NCBI GenBank assembly: GCA_022821965.1
Contig: JAJECN010000032.1
Location: 1-62,169 of the forward strand
Length of the DNA stretch: 62,169 bases
Source of the DNA: Candidatus Poribacteria bacterium
GTDB lineage: Bacteria > Poribacteria > WGA-4E > WGA-3G
Reading direction: 5' to 3'
Part shown: positions 35,154-44,436 of the stretch, piece after piece
How positions within the stretch are numbered: the stretch's first letter is position 1
How the letters are laid out: each line of letters begins with the position of its first letter
Position numbers and translations under genes: made by a program
Notes under the pieces: model-generated
The model's database searches: none
Told to the model about the DNA's origin: nothing
Seen by the model: only the letters and a program-made list of their open reading frames with translations

Positions 35154-35178
35154 AAAGGCGCGTTTGTTACGCGCCTTT
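35154..35178 (+). terminator. Hairpin terminator after the lipoprotein gene
   Basis: AAAGGCGCG pairs with CGCGCCTTT around TTTGTTA, followed by TCT. Located 103 bases after the stop codon. Confidence 0.85.
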
Positions 35179-35338
35179 TCTGGTGTACGCTACCTTTCCA
35201 TCTCCGTGAGATGCCCTTTTTCGTGCATTTGAAATGGCGGTTTGCCCCTTTCCGTGCAGAATTCCATACAGGCCGGTATATTTAACGTCTCTGGCATTGG
35301 CACAAAAATTGCTGACTCCTTAGAGGAAACCCTCACTG

Positions 35339-35487
35339 CCGCTGGCGAGGATTGTATCCTCGCCTTCCGGTAATGTTGAAATAACTGTGAACTTTGCACC
35401 GCCGCTGGCGAGGATTGTATTCTCGCCTTCCGATAATGAAACCCGCACCGCCGCTGGCGAGGATTGTATCCTCGCCTTCCGATAATG
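35339..35487. repeat. Three copies of a GGCGAGGATTGTATCCTCGCC hairpin
   Basis: Copies at about 35339-35375, 35402-35438 and 35451-35487, each followed by TTCCG and TAATG. The first and third are also followed by a shared TAACTGTGAACTTT. One copy reads TATTCTCG where the others have TATCCTCG. A further copy is at 22738-22775. Confidence 0.88.
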
Positions 35488-35608
35488 TTGAGGTAACTGT
35501 GAACTTTACCATAGTTGGGTTCTCTATTGGATTGAGGGATTGGTTTTGATTTATCCCCTTTCTGTTAATGCGTTGATGATAGTTATCTGTCTTGAAAATC
35601 GCATTTTA

Positions 35609-35637
35609 TGCAACCTTTAAGTCTCACAGACGCGTTA
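35609..35637 (+). promoter_or_regulatory. Candidate ECF-type promoter, sigma-propeller gene 1
   Basis: TGCAACC (35609-35615), 17 bases, CGTTA (35633-35637). The same arrangement with TGCACCA, 17 bases and CGTTA is upstream of sigma-propeller gene 2 (41276-41304), inside a longer match (GAAAAT-GCATTTTATGCA before it and ATGAA-GC after). AAC in the -35 and CGT in the -10 are common in ECF promoters. Confidence 0.6.
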
Positions 35638-35697
35638 TTAACTTATGAAAGCACTATTTTTTCTTTTTCTGGTAAAGTCTAAAAGTATATACTAAAG

Positions 35698-35718
35698 TTT
35701 GGACAGTTTCTGTCCAAA
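35698..35718. promoter_or_regulatory. Perfect inverted repeat, possible operator
   Basis: TTTGGACAG-TTT-CTGTCCAAA, directly after an AGTATATACTAAAG string also found before the first TonB receptor. It could be an operator or a transcript hairpin. Confidence 0.45.
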
Positions 35719-35810
35719 GCACACGCTGTTTCCGCCGCGTTTTTTGTGTTTTCTTAGCGTTATAGTTACAAACGCAACTCAGAGAAAAATGAACACCGAT
35801 GCACCGATAC

Positions 35811-35890
35811 GCAGCCCCGTAGGGGCGGTATGTCTATAGATACGGTATCCCCGGCGAAGCTAGGTTTCCCCGTAGGGGCGACATGTTTAT
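35811..35890. repeat. Tandem GTAGGGGCGG unit, diverged
   Basis: GCAGCCCCGTAGGGGCGGTA and, 40 bases on, CCCCGTAGGGGCGACATG. It is the diverged relative of the units at 22903-22983 and 44437-44516. Confidence 0.8.
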
Positions 35891-35949
35891 TGCCGAACAA
35901 TCACATTGATTGTAATTATAGGTTTCACTATATTTTCGGGAGGAGAGTC

Positions 35950-38898
35950 ATGGAGAGAAGCGATGTTGATCTGATTCAACGGACTTTGGAGGGTGATCAG
36001 CGCGCATTTACTGCGCTTGTGAACAGATACCAAAAGCAGATTCACACCTTAGTCTGGCGGAAAATAGGAGATTTCCATATTGCCGAAGAAATCACACAAG
36101 ATATTTTCTTGAAGGTGTACAAAAAGTTATCGACGCTGAAACCACCAGATCGTTTTCCGGGGTGGCTCTATGTAATTGCGACGCGGCACTGTATTTCGTG
36201 GCTCCGAAAGAAACAGCAACCAACGACCTCCCTAAACGAAATGTCTACATTTGAACTGGAGGAACGCTGCTATCTGCAATATGAAGCAGATCGTAAGGAA
36301 GCATCCGCTGTTGAACACCAACGCGATATCGTCAAACGCCTGCTCCAAAAACTCCCAGAGAGCGAGCGCACTGTTGTAACGCTGTTTTATCTCGCAGAAA
36401 TGTCTTGCGAAAACATTAGCGAATTCTTGGGTGTATCCCCGAACACCATTAAAAGCCGGCTCCACCGCGCCCGCAAGCGATTAGAAAAGCAAGAACACCT
36501 GCTCCACGATGCTGCAGGCATCTTCCAATTGCCACCAACCCTAACCGAGAAGGTCATACGTGAAATTGCGCGTATCAAACCGACATCGCCTCCCGTGGGT
36601 AAACCTTGGGTGCCGTGGGCACTCTCTTTCTCCTCAACGCTTTTGGTTATCCTGATGATGGGGTTCGGTCCGCAGGCATTATCCCGCTTTCAGCAACCCT
36701 ACAGCTTGGATGCAACCTCGGAGATGACAGTTGAATTGATTGACGCGCCTGTTGTGTTTGAATTAAAACGAGAACTGGATGTGAGAAATCAGTTTGGAAA
36801 AAGTAATACTCCGGGGAAAGGTAGTAGTGCTGGTCCGAAAACAGATGCTGGGTTATTGATAGCAGCAGCACAAACAAATACAACAGAGATACGAAAGACA
36901 GAACCACAATGGATACCAACAAGGGGACCAGGGGGCGGAGGTGTCAAAAACCTATTTGTCACATCTCAAAAAGAGGTCTACGCGATTGGATCTACCCGCC
37001 TCTACCGATTAGCAGACGACAACACTGGATGGACACTCGTTAACGCCGCACTACCCTTTACACCTCATAGTACGCCGATGGCAGAAGGGAAGGATACCCT
37101 CTATATTGTTACTGAGACCGAACTGCTCGCGTCAACGGATCGCGGTGTGACGTTACACTTCCTCGGTCCACGTCCACGCGGGCGTGCCATCGCACTACTT
37201 ATCCCCAGTCGGTTACGTTGGTCGCAGGACGCAAAGATTGAAATGTACCTCGTCCTCGCGAACGGTGTGTTTCGTTCAACAGATACAGGCAGCACATGGC
37301 ATGCCTTTAACGATGGCTTGGTAGCACCGAAGATACACGCTGCGGTTGCCATTGAAAATGCACTCTTTTTGGGAACGAAACAGGGACTCTACCGACTCAA
37401 TTCAGGCGTATGGGAGCAATTACCCATTGCACAGTCACAATCTATTGGTTCGTTAGCAGTCGCTGGCGATAGAATTTACTTCAGTGCGCGGAGGCAGAAG
37501 GACCAAAAGTCGGGCTCGCTTTTCGTCTCTTACGACTTTGGGGGGACGTGGATGGACATAACACCTACGGATTTAGGGGTCCGAATGTCACCGCTGACAA
37601 TCGGATCTGTCAAGCTTGTGGCGGTGGGTGAAACTGTCTTGGTACTCGGGGCTGGCGTTTTACGCTCAGAAGATGCCGGAAATACCTGGGAATCCCTCGG
37701 TTTCCCCAGACACGCCTTCGCTGTCCATGTTTCTCCTGCAGTAGCCTTGGATGAAAACACTTTTTTCATAGTAACTGGAACAAGTGTTTCACGTTCAACT
37801 GACAGGGGCAGCCGTTGGCATCTGTTCGCAGCAGATATAGGGGTATCTCACATTCTTGATCTTGCACAGGTTAACAATGTGCTCTACGCCGCAACCAATA
37901 AAGGGGTCGCTAAATCTATCGATGGTGGAAATCAGTGGACGCAGATGGACGACACAAATCTACCGCTCCCGCCAAATACCCCGCTCGGTGCGTTGAAATT
38001 GTCAAATATGACAGTCGTGGGGGATTCGCTTTACGTCAGAACGAAGCAGGGCGGAAGTACAAACTGCCTGCTCCATTTACCCACTGATACTGATACCCTG
38101 AGGCATATTGAAGGAATGCCTGTTTATGTGGATCCGAACCACGGCGAATGGTTGGAGCGGATGGTAAATACCGCCGATATGCTCGCTGAACGTAACTTTG
38201 GTACAGGAGACCAAGTACAATTTTCTGGCTATCGACTTGGTATCAAAGAAGCCGTCGTCCGAACAACAGGTGAGTTCGCTATCAGTGAAGACACGTTCTA
38301 CATTGAATACGAGCGGAAACTCTACCGGTGGACCCACGGAGAGCGCAAATGGTACGACACCGGTGTTCAAGATGCCCGCGTTTTCGGGGACTTCTATGCG
38401 ACTGACGGTTTTCAATTCGCTGTCTCAGGAAAGGTCATCTATCTTGGGAAAAGTGACGGCAGCCTCTTCCAATCCTTAGATGGTGGAGACACTTGGAGAG
38501 ATATTACCGCAGATTTCCCATTTCCACTTAATAGAGCGGCATCGCAAGACCAACTCCTAAAGAAATTACCCCACTTCAGAGAGATACTCTTTGTGGATAA
38601 CACGGTATACGTTTCAACGCACGACGGCGTTGCCATGTCAAGCGATGGCGAAAACTGGCATACGCTCACCGATTCAAGATATGCCCCAATTGCCATGCAC
38701 CAATTGGCGGTCGATAGCGCAACCCTCTACGGTGTTTCCCAAACAGGTGTTTATCGGTTGGACAACAACACAGGCATCTGGGAGCAGATTACCTCAGAAG
38801 TCCTTGGGCGGGTAACTTCTCTCGCTGTTATTGAACAGGTTCTCTATATGGGTACAGAACGCCGTGGGCTTTTAAGTTTGCCGTTGCACAACCAGTAA
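35950..38898 (+). CDS. ECF sigma factor fused through a membrane helix to an Asp-box propeller (1)
   Basis: 982 residues. Residues about 5-90 are sigma region 2 (AFTALVNRYQKQIHTLVWR, IAEEITQDIFLKVYKKL, FPGWLYVIATRHCISWL); about 125-185 are region 4 (LLQKLPESERTVVTLFYLAE, GVSPNTIKSRLHRARKRL). A basic juxtamembrane stretch leads to one hydrophobic helix (about 220-243, WALSFSSTLLVILMMGFG). The remaining 700 residues hold at least seven Asp-box (BNR) motifs: STDRGVT, STDTGSTW, SYDFGGTW, SEDAGNTW, STDRGSRW, SIDGGNQW and SLDGGDTW. By the positive-inside rule the sigma part is cytoplasmic and the propeller outside. It would bind core RNA polymerase from the membrane, or after proteolysis. ATG 35950 follows GGGAGGAGAG; a start 40 codons earlier would translate repeats. 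Confidence 0.9.
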   Translation: MERSDVDLIQRTLEGDQRAFTALVNRYQKQIHTLVWRKIGDFHIAEEITQDIFLKVYKKLSTLKPPDRFPGWLYVIATRHCISWLRKKQQPTTSLNEMSTFELEERCYLQYEADRKEASAVEHQRDIVKRLLQKLPESERTVVTLFYLAEMSCENISEFLGVSPNTIKSRLHRARKRLEKQEHLLHDAAGIFQLPPTLTEKVIREIARIKPTSPPVGKPWVPWALSFSSTLLVILMMGFGPQALSRFQQPYSLDATSEMTVELIDAPVVFELKRELDVRNQFGKSNTPGKGSSAGPKTDAGLLIAAAQTNTTEIRKTEPQWIPTRGPGGGGVKNLFVTSQKEVYAIGSTRLYRLADDNTGWTLVNAALPFTPHSTPMAEGKDTLYIVTETELLASTDRGVTLHFLGPRPRGRAIALLIPSRLRWSQDAKIEMYLVLANGVFRSTDTGSTWHAFNDGLVAPKIHAAVAIENALFLGTKQGLYRLNSGVWEQLPIAQSQSIGSLAVAGDRIYFSARRQKDQKSGSLFVSYDFGGTWMDITPTDLGVRMSPLTIGSVKLVAVGETVLVLGAGVLRSEDAGNTWESLGFPRHAFAVHVSPAVALDENTFFIVTGTSVSRSTDRGSRWHLFAADIGVSHILDLAQVNNVLYAATNKGVAKSIDGGNQWTQMDDTNLPLPPNTPLGALKLSNMTVVGDSLYVRTKQGGSTNCLLHLPTDTDTLRHIEGMPVYVDPNHGEWLERMVNTADMLAERNFGTGDQVQFSGYRLGIKEAVVRTTGEFAISEDTFYIEYERKLYRWTHGERKWYDTGVQDARVFGDFYATDGFQFAVSGKVIYLGKSDGSLFQSLDGGDTWRDITADFPFPLNRAASQDQLLKKLPHFREILFVDNTVYVSTHDGVAMSSDGENWHTLTDSRYAPIAMHQLAVDSATLYGVSQTGVYRLDNNTGIWEQITSEVLGRVTSLAVIEQVLYMGTERRGLLSLPLHNQ

Positions 38899-38981
38899 GT
38901 TTACCAACAGGCAAGCTTTCCTAACCTCGCCAATAACACTGTATCATTGATTGTAAATTTATTGGAAAAAAGGAGAAATCC

Positions 38982-41120
38982 GTGATTCAAAACGTTATGC
39001 AAGAGATCCACCGTATCAAATCAGTGCTTCTTTCCATGAGCAAACTACGGGTGCTCGCTTTGACCTCAATACTTCTGACGAGTCTACTGATGTGGTTCGG
39101 TGTGCCAGTGTTGCAGGCAGAAGAGACGGACGTTTTGGTAACAGAACCGCAGTGGATCCAGACAAAGGGACTCGGAGGTGTTTCAAGACCAGGACTCTTT
39201 CTGGCATCTGACCAAACCCTCTATCTTATGGCAAAAACGGGTCTCTACCGACTTACAGAAGAAGCAGACGAATGGACGCTTATTAATTCCGGCGGTCCGA
39301 ATCGGCAGTTTGATCCGATTATGGCGGAACGAGGGGACGCTCTCTATCTCCTCACGCCCGATGAACTCTTAGTCTCGACCGATCGCGGTAGAACATGGGA
39401 AGCCCTCGGCAAGCGTCCCAAGGGGCACGCTGTCGCCCTTGTTATCGCAGATGGCACTCGAGAACGCAGCCCACAGCATGTTGATATGACAATGTACCTC
39501 GTCTTGGAGACAGAGGTATTTCGTTCCGAAGACGGTGGTAAGCAGTGGGTAGCGATTGGCGAAGGTTTGCGAACCGATAGCACACCGGAGGCACGCGATA
39601 TTGGCTTCAGAATCCACGACGCTGCTGCTATTGATAACATCATCTTTGCTGGAAAGAACCAAATCGTCTTTCTTGGAACGAGTCGCGGACTTTTTCGGTT
39701 TACCAGCGGTTGGGAAAAAGTAACGCTACCGACCCTTGAAGGTATTAATTCGTTGGCAGCTACCGAAGATAGACTCTATGTCGCAACGATTTCAGGTCAG
39801 CCGGATGGTCCTCATTGCTCACTCTTCTATTCAACCGACTTCGGAGATTCATGGACTGACATCACCCCAAGCACCGACGAACATCCAGTTAAATTGATCC
39901 ACACAGTTAAGATTGTTTCCGTTGGAGACACACTTATGGTGATAGGTCCCGGTGGGGTGCTGCTCTCTTATGACCGTGGCGAAACATGGAAAGATCCAGG
40001 ACGAGACCCACATGCCTTTACGGGTGGCTTCTTGCCTGTTGTGGCATTGGATGAAAATAACTTTTACAAATCTCAACTCTCTGGGGTGACGCGCTCAACA
40101 GATGGCGGTCGCTCGTGGCATCCCTTTGTAGAGGGACTCGTGAGTGCCGATGTGCAGAATCTGATTGCAGACAAAAACATGCTCTACGCAGTTAGCGGTG
40201 GTAAGGTTGCTAAATCAGCGAACAGAGGTGAATCTTGGGAGGCTGTTAACGTGAGTGGCGGAGGTAAACTCCTGATTCCGAGGATTGGAACAACCAATAA
40301 TACCCTTTATGTCAGCAGCATTGCCAGTCATCGAACGCAACTTTTGCACCTTCCCGTCGAAAGCGATGCACTGGTCCCTGTTCAAGGCATACCGGATTTC
40401 AAAGAAGATAATCTGTATGTTGAATGGAAGAAAAGGCTCGCGGAAGCGAGGGAAACCAACGTCAATGTTCGTGAAACAGAGCGGCTGTGGCGAGAGAGTT
40501 TACTCTTTATCGCTGAAGAGGACACAAGAAATGGTGGGTTTACCCTCGTTGGAGAAACCGTGTTTATGGAGCACCGACGGAAACTTTTCAGGTGGCGACC
40601 CGGCGAAACAGCGTGGCACTACACCGGTTTAGAAGATCAAGGAGAACTTCCACCTATTGACGGAAAAGGATTCACTCTTGCCGCTTCGGGGAACACTGTC
40701 TATGCCGGTAAGCGAGAGGGCGATCTCTTCCAATCCTTGGACAACGGAGATACTTGGAAGGACATCACCGACAGCCTTGCCTTGGAATTTGAATACTTCA
40801 AGGACATCGTATTTGCGGATTCAACGGTCTATATCTCAACGGATACGGGAGTCATGCGTTCGCTGAATAGCGAGGTCTGGCAGACACTCACCGATACTGC
40901 CGGAAATCCGCTCCTTATCGATTGGATTGCAGCTGAGGACGCAACCCTTTACGGTGTGTGTGATAATGGCGTTTATCGAGTTGATGACCAAACAGATACG
41001 TGGAGACAGATTACCTCGGAAGCACCTTATGCGGCAACTTCTCTTGCTATTGCTGACGAAGTGCTTTACATCGGTACAAAACACAGCGGTATATTCCGTT
41101 TTCAGCGTGAGGGTCGATAA
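38982..41120 (+). CDS. Asp-box propeller paralogue without sigma domain
   Basis: 712 residues. Starts at GTG 38982 after AAGGAG. The N-terminal VMQEIHRIK...SK aligns with the juxtamembrane stretch of the two sigma fusions (IMREIARIK...SK), followed by a hydrophobic segment (22-44, VLALTSILLTSLLMWFGVPVL) that is either a signal peptide or an anchor, then TEPQWIQTKGLGGVSRP and the same propeller with STDRGRTW, SEDGGKQW, STDFGDSW, SYDRGETW, STDGGRSW and SLDNGDTW. So it looks like a sigma-fusion gene that lost its sigma part. It lies 83 bases after fusion 1, probably in one transcript. It might compete for the same signal or form a complex with the fusions. Confidence 0.87.
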   Translation: MIQNVMQEIHRIKSVLLSMSKLRVLALTSILLTSLLMWFGVPVLQAEETDVLVTEPQWIQTKGLGGVSRPGLFLASDQTLYLMAKTGLYRLTEEADEWTLINSGGPNRQFDPIMAERGDALYLLTPDELLVSTDRGRTWEALGKRPKGHAVALVIADGTRERSPQHVDMTMYLVLETEVFRSEDGGKQWVAIGEGLRTDSTPEARDIGFRIHDAAAIDNIIFAGKNQIVFLGTSRGLFRFTSGWEKVTLPTLEGINSLAATEDRLYVATISGQPDGPHCSLFYSTDFGDSWTDITPSTDEHPVKLIHTVKIVSVGDTLMVIGPGGVLLSYDRGETWKDPGRDPHAFTGGFLPVVALDENNFYKSQLSGVTRSTDGGRSWHPFVEGLVSADVQNLIADKNMLYAVSGGKVAKSANRGESWEAVNVSGGGKLLIPRIGTTNNTLYVSSIASHRTQLLHLPVESDALVPVQGIPDFKEDNLYVEWKKRLAEARETNVNVRETERLWRESLLFIAEEDTRNGGFTLVGETVFMEHRRKLFRWRPGETAWHYTGLEDQGELPPIDGKGFTLAASGNTVYAGKREGDLFQSLDNGDTWKDITDSLALEFEYFKDIVFADSTVYISTDTGVMRSLNSEVWQTLTDTAGNPLLIDWIAAEDATLYGVCDNGVYRVDDQTDTWRQITSEAPYAATSLAIADEVLYIGTKHSGIFRFQREGR

Positions 41121-41275
41121 ATATTTTCTCCGCTTTTCCCTTTGTATGCCCTTGATTTTCCTTTTGCTGGCGAGGTGTTTTGCTTGGGCGTTTTGCTTGG
41201 GCATTTCTGCGTATTTCCCCTAGCAACCTCGCCTTTACATTGTTAAACACACAATCTTCCGAAAATTGCATTTTA

Positions 41276-41304
41276 TGCACCATTTCGGTCTCCAAGGTGC
41301 GTTA
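41276..41304 (+). promoter_or_regulatory. Candidate ECF-type promoter, sigma-propeller gene 2
   Basis: TGCACCA (41276-41282), 17 bases, CGTTA (41300-41304), 41 bases before the ATG. It aligns with 35609-35637 including flanks. Confidence 0.6.
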
Positions 41305-41345
41305 CTATATCATGAAGCCTTATTTGTTATTTTTGGAGGATCGAG

Positions 41346-44285
41346 ATGAAAGAAAATGATGGCGCATTAATTCAACGGACTTTAGATGGAGACGAAAGTG
41401 CGTTTACCACGCTCGTCAAGAAATACCAGAAATGGGTTCATACCCTTGTCTGGCGGAAAATAGGTGATTTCCATACCGCCGAAGAAATCACGCAGGATAT
41501 TTTCCTGAAGGTGTACAAAAAGTTATCGACGCTGAAACCGCCAGATCGTTTTCCGGGGTGGCTCTATGTAATTGCGACGCGGCACTGTATCTCATGGCTC
41601 CGAAAGAAGCAGCGACCAACGACCTCCTTGGATGCAATGCCCACAGTTGAATTAGAGGAGTTATGTTATACACGATATGAGGCAATGCATAGCGAAGAAG
41701 CATCTATTGAACACCAGCGCGAACTCGTCAAACGCCTGCTCCAAAAGCTTCCTGAGAGCGAGCGCACCGTCGTAACGCTGTATTATCTGGCAGAGATGAC
41801 GAGTGAGGAGGTTAGCGCGTTTTTAGGTGTATCGCCGAACACGATTAGGAGCCGACTCCGCCGTGCTCGCAAACGACTGAAAGATCAAGAGCATTTGCTC
41901 CATACTTTCTCAGGTATCTTCCGGTTGCCACCGACCTTAACCGAGAACATCATGCGAGAGATTGCTCGCATCAAACCGACATCTCCTTCCGTAAGCAAGC
42001 CTTGGGTACCGTGGGGACTCTCTTTTTCCGCAACCTTTTTGGTTATCCTGATGATGGGCATGGGTCCACGTGCATTATCCCGCTTTCAACAACCCTATAG
42101 CTTGGACGCGGCATCCGAGATGACAATAGAACTAATTGACACGCCTGTTGTCCGAGCGTTAGAACGCAAATCTGACCGACTGACCCAATTTGGGAGAGTC
42201 GATGCACTCGGTCAAAACAGTGGATCTGGATTCCAAACGGAATCGTTTCTCATTGCAGCCGCGCAAGTGGATGAAGTCGACGTTTCGATAGCAAAACCGC
42301 AGTGGATTCAAACGAGGGGACCCGGAGGCGTTTCAGCAGCTGAACTCTTTCTTGCGTCTGACCAAACCCTCTACACTATTACAAAAACAGGGTTGTATAA
42401 ATTCACAGAAAAAGCAGACGCGTGGGCGTTTGTTAGTTCTGCCGGTCCAAATCGGGAATTCGCGGGAGTTATGGCGGAACACAACGATACTCTCTATCTC
42501 CTCACGACCGATGAACTCTTAGCCTCAATTAATCGTGGTAGAACATGGGAGGTCCTCGGTAACCGACCCAAGGGGCGCACCGTCGCTTTGATTGTCACAG
42601 ATGCACCTCAAGAACGCAGCGCGCAGAATGCCGATATGACAATGTACCTCATTCTTAGAACAGAGGTGTTTCGCTCTCAGGACGCTGGTAAACAGTGGGA
42701 GGCTATAGGGCATGTCTTGCGAACTGATGTCGTACCGGAGGCAGGTGATCCTAATTTCCGCATTTGGGACGCGCTCGCCGTTGATAACATGCTCTTTGTC
42801 GGAACGAGTGCTGGACTTTTCCGGTTTACCGATAATTGGAAAAAATTGACGGTGCCAACACAACAAGGTATCATATCGTTGACATTTTCCGAAAATAGGC
42901 TTTACGTTGGAACATTCATCGGAACGCGGCGTGGACCAGACTGGAGTCCTCACGCTTCAGTTTTCTTTTCAACCGACCTCGGCGATTCTTGGACCGATAT
43001 TACGCCGAGTTCTCGCCAACATCCTGTCAAGTTAATAGCCGTAGCTGAGGTCGTTCCCGCCGGAGGGACACTTATGGTAATGGGGTCAGGTGGTGCTCTA
43101 CTCTCCTATGATCATGGTAAGACATGGGTGGATCCAGGACGAAACTCACATACGTCTGGTACGCCTGGAACGTTTTCTATTGTTCCATTGGACGAAAACA
43201 ATTTTTACAAAACTGATTACTATCCTTCTAAAATAGTACGCTCAACGGATGGAGGTTTCACGTGGCACCCCTTTATGAGCGGACTTGTAAATTCCCATGT
43301 CCTAAGTCTGGTTACACTCGAAAATGTTCTCTACGCGCGAACACCTACGGGAATGCTCAAGTCTACAGATGGCGGTGAGTCGTGGGAATCCATCGGCTTG
43401 AGTCCTGACGAAAATGCTTCATTGGAGGGAGCGAAAGTGAAAGTTGTAATAGGCAACGGTATGCTCTATGCCAGTAATAGTAAACTTACGGACGTTACGC
43501 TCTTTCAACTCTCTGATGCTGGTGATGTGTTTCTACCGGTTGAAGGTGTACCCGATTTTAAGGAGAACACCTTACACACGGAAGTAAAGAAAAAGGTTAT
43601 GAAAATGGGGGGGAATAATGCCAATCTTGATAAAGCACAAGAATTGTGGGCAGCCGGCCAGGACCGCATCGCTGAGGAATGGAGGACGAATGGGACATTT
43701 ACGTTGGCTGACGATACCGTCTTTATGGAATACAGGCATAAGCTTTATAGATGGCGGCGCGGCGAAACAACGTGGCACTACACAGGTTTAGAAGATAGCG
43801 GTTTCCTCACGCTGCCTGACGAGTCCTCTAAAGGACTCACGCTTGCCGTTTCGGGGAACGTTGTCTATGCCGGTAAACGGCAGGGTGAGCTCTTCCAATC
43901 CTTGGACAATGGAGATACTTGGAAAGACATCACCGAGATCCTCTCTTTTTCATTTGTATATTTCAAAGAGATCGTATTCGCGGGTCCAACCGTCTATATC
44001 TCAACGAACGAGGGAGTCATGGGTTCGCTTAATGGCGAGGTCTGGCACGCACTCACGGATACTAACGGGAAAACGCTCCTTATGGATCGGATTGTGGCTG
44101 ATGGCTCAACGCTTTACGGTGTATGTGATAGCGGGGTCTATCAAATAGATGACCAAACAGGCACATGGAAACAAATCGCGCCAGTAGCACCGCACGCGGC
44201 AACTTCTCTTGCTGTTGATAACGATACATTCTACATCGGCACAAAACAGAATGGTGTATTCCGCTTGCAGCGTGCGAATCGGTAG
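41346..44285 (+). CDS. ECF sigma factor fused through a membrane helix to an Asp-box propeller (2)
   Basis: 979 residues, same order as the gene at 35950: sigma 2 (TAEEITQDIFLKVYKKL), sigma 4 (KLPESERTVVTLYYLAEM, GVSPNTIRSRLRRARKRL), juxtamembrane LTENIMREIARIK, one membrane helix (about 218-242, WGLSFSATFLVILMMGMG) and a propeller with SINRGRTW, SQDAGKQW, STDLGDSW, SYDHGKTW, STDGGFTW, STDGGESW and SLDNGDTW. The sigma halves of the two fusions are far more alike than the outer propellers, and this propeller is closer to that of the sigma-less middle gene than to fusion 1. This fits shared promoter recognition with different sensing. GGAGGATCGAG precedes the ATG. Confidence 0.9.
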   Translation: MKENDGALIQRTLDGDESAFTTLVKKYQKWVHTLVWRKIGDFHTAEEITQDIFLKVYKKLSTLKPPDRFPGWLYVIATRHCISWLRKKQRPTTSLDAMPTVELEELCYTRYEAMHSEEASIEHQRELVKRLLQKLPESERTVVTLYYLAEMTSEEVSAFLGVSPNTIRSRLRRARKRLKDQEHLLHTFSGIFRLPPTLTENIMREIARIKPTSPSVSKPWVPWGLSFSATFLVILMMGMGPRALSRFQQPYSLDAASEMTIELIDTPVVRALERKSDRLTQFGRVDALGQNSGSGFQTESFLIAAAQVDEVDVSIAKPQWIQTRGPGGVSAAELFLASDQTLYTITKTGLYKFTEKADAWAFVSSAGPNREFAGVMAEHNDTLYLLTTDELLASINRGRTWEVLGNRPKGRTVALIVTDAPQERSAQNADMTMYLILRTEVFRSQDAGKQWEAIGHVLRTDVVPEAGDPNFRIWDALAVDNMLFVGTSAGLFRFTDNWKKLTVPTQQGIISLTFSENRLYVGTFIGTRRGPDWSPHASVFFSTDLGDSWTDITPSSRQHPVKLIAVAEVVPAGGTLMVMGSGGALLSYDHGKTWVDPGRNSHTSGTPGTFSIVPLDENNFYKTDYYPSKIVRSTDGGFTWHPFMSGLVNSHVLSLVTLENVLYARTPTGMLKSTDGGESWESIGLSPDENASLEGAKVKVVIGNGMLYASNSKLTDVTLFQLSDAGDVFLPVEGVPDFKENTLHTEVKKKVMKMGGNNANLDKAQELWAAGQDRIAEEWRTNGTFTLADDTVFMEYRHKLYRWRRGETTWHYTGLEDSGFLTLPDESSKGLTLAVSGNVVYAGKRQGELFQSLDNGDTWKDITEILSFSFVYFKEIVFAGPTVYISTNEGVMGSLNGEVWHALTDTNGKTLLMDRIVADGSTLYGVCDSGVYQIDDQTGTWKQIAPVAPHAATSLAVDNDTFYIGTKQNGVFRLQRANR

Positions 44286-44436
44286 GTTTCCCTCTTTTCC
44301 GATTGATCCTTCCAACTTCTCTTTCATGGGCGAGGCTTCTAACCTCGCCTCCTCCCCTTTCACGCAACGAAACCCGTCGATCGCTATCCAAATCCGCCCA
44401 TCTATCACCAATTACCTGTCTCGGGCTCCAAGAGCT

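Larger units (their letters stand above)
35052..35949. other. Long gene-free region before the first sigma-propeller gene
   Basis: About 900 bases: a terminator (35154-35178), three GGCGAGGATTGTATCCTCGCC hairpins (35339-35487), a candidate ECF promoter (35609-35637), an inverted repeat (35698-35718) and the tandem GTAGGGGCGG unit (35811-35890). The last two are in what would be the 5' untranslated region of the sigma-propeller gene. Confidence 0.75.

Noticed and set aside
35339..35487. Possible CRISPR array (three similar repeats)
   Set aside because: Only three palindromic copies, unequal spacing, and the spacers share sequence (TAACTGTGAACTTT). Copies occur singly elsewhere. It is a dispersed hairpin repeat.
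35830..35949. N-terminal extension of the first sigma-propeller protein
   Set aside because: It would translate the GTAGGGGCGG repeat. The second fusion starts at the matching position, and GGGAGGAGAG precedes 35950.
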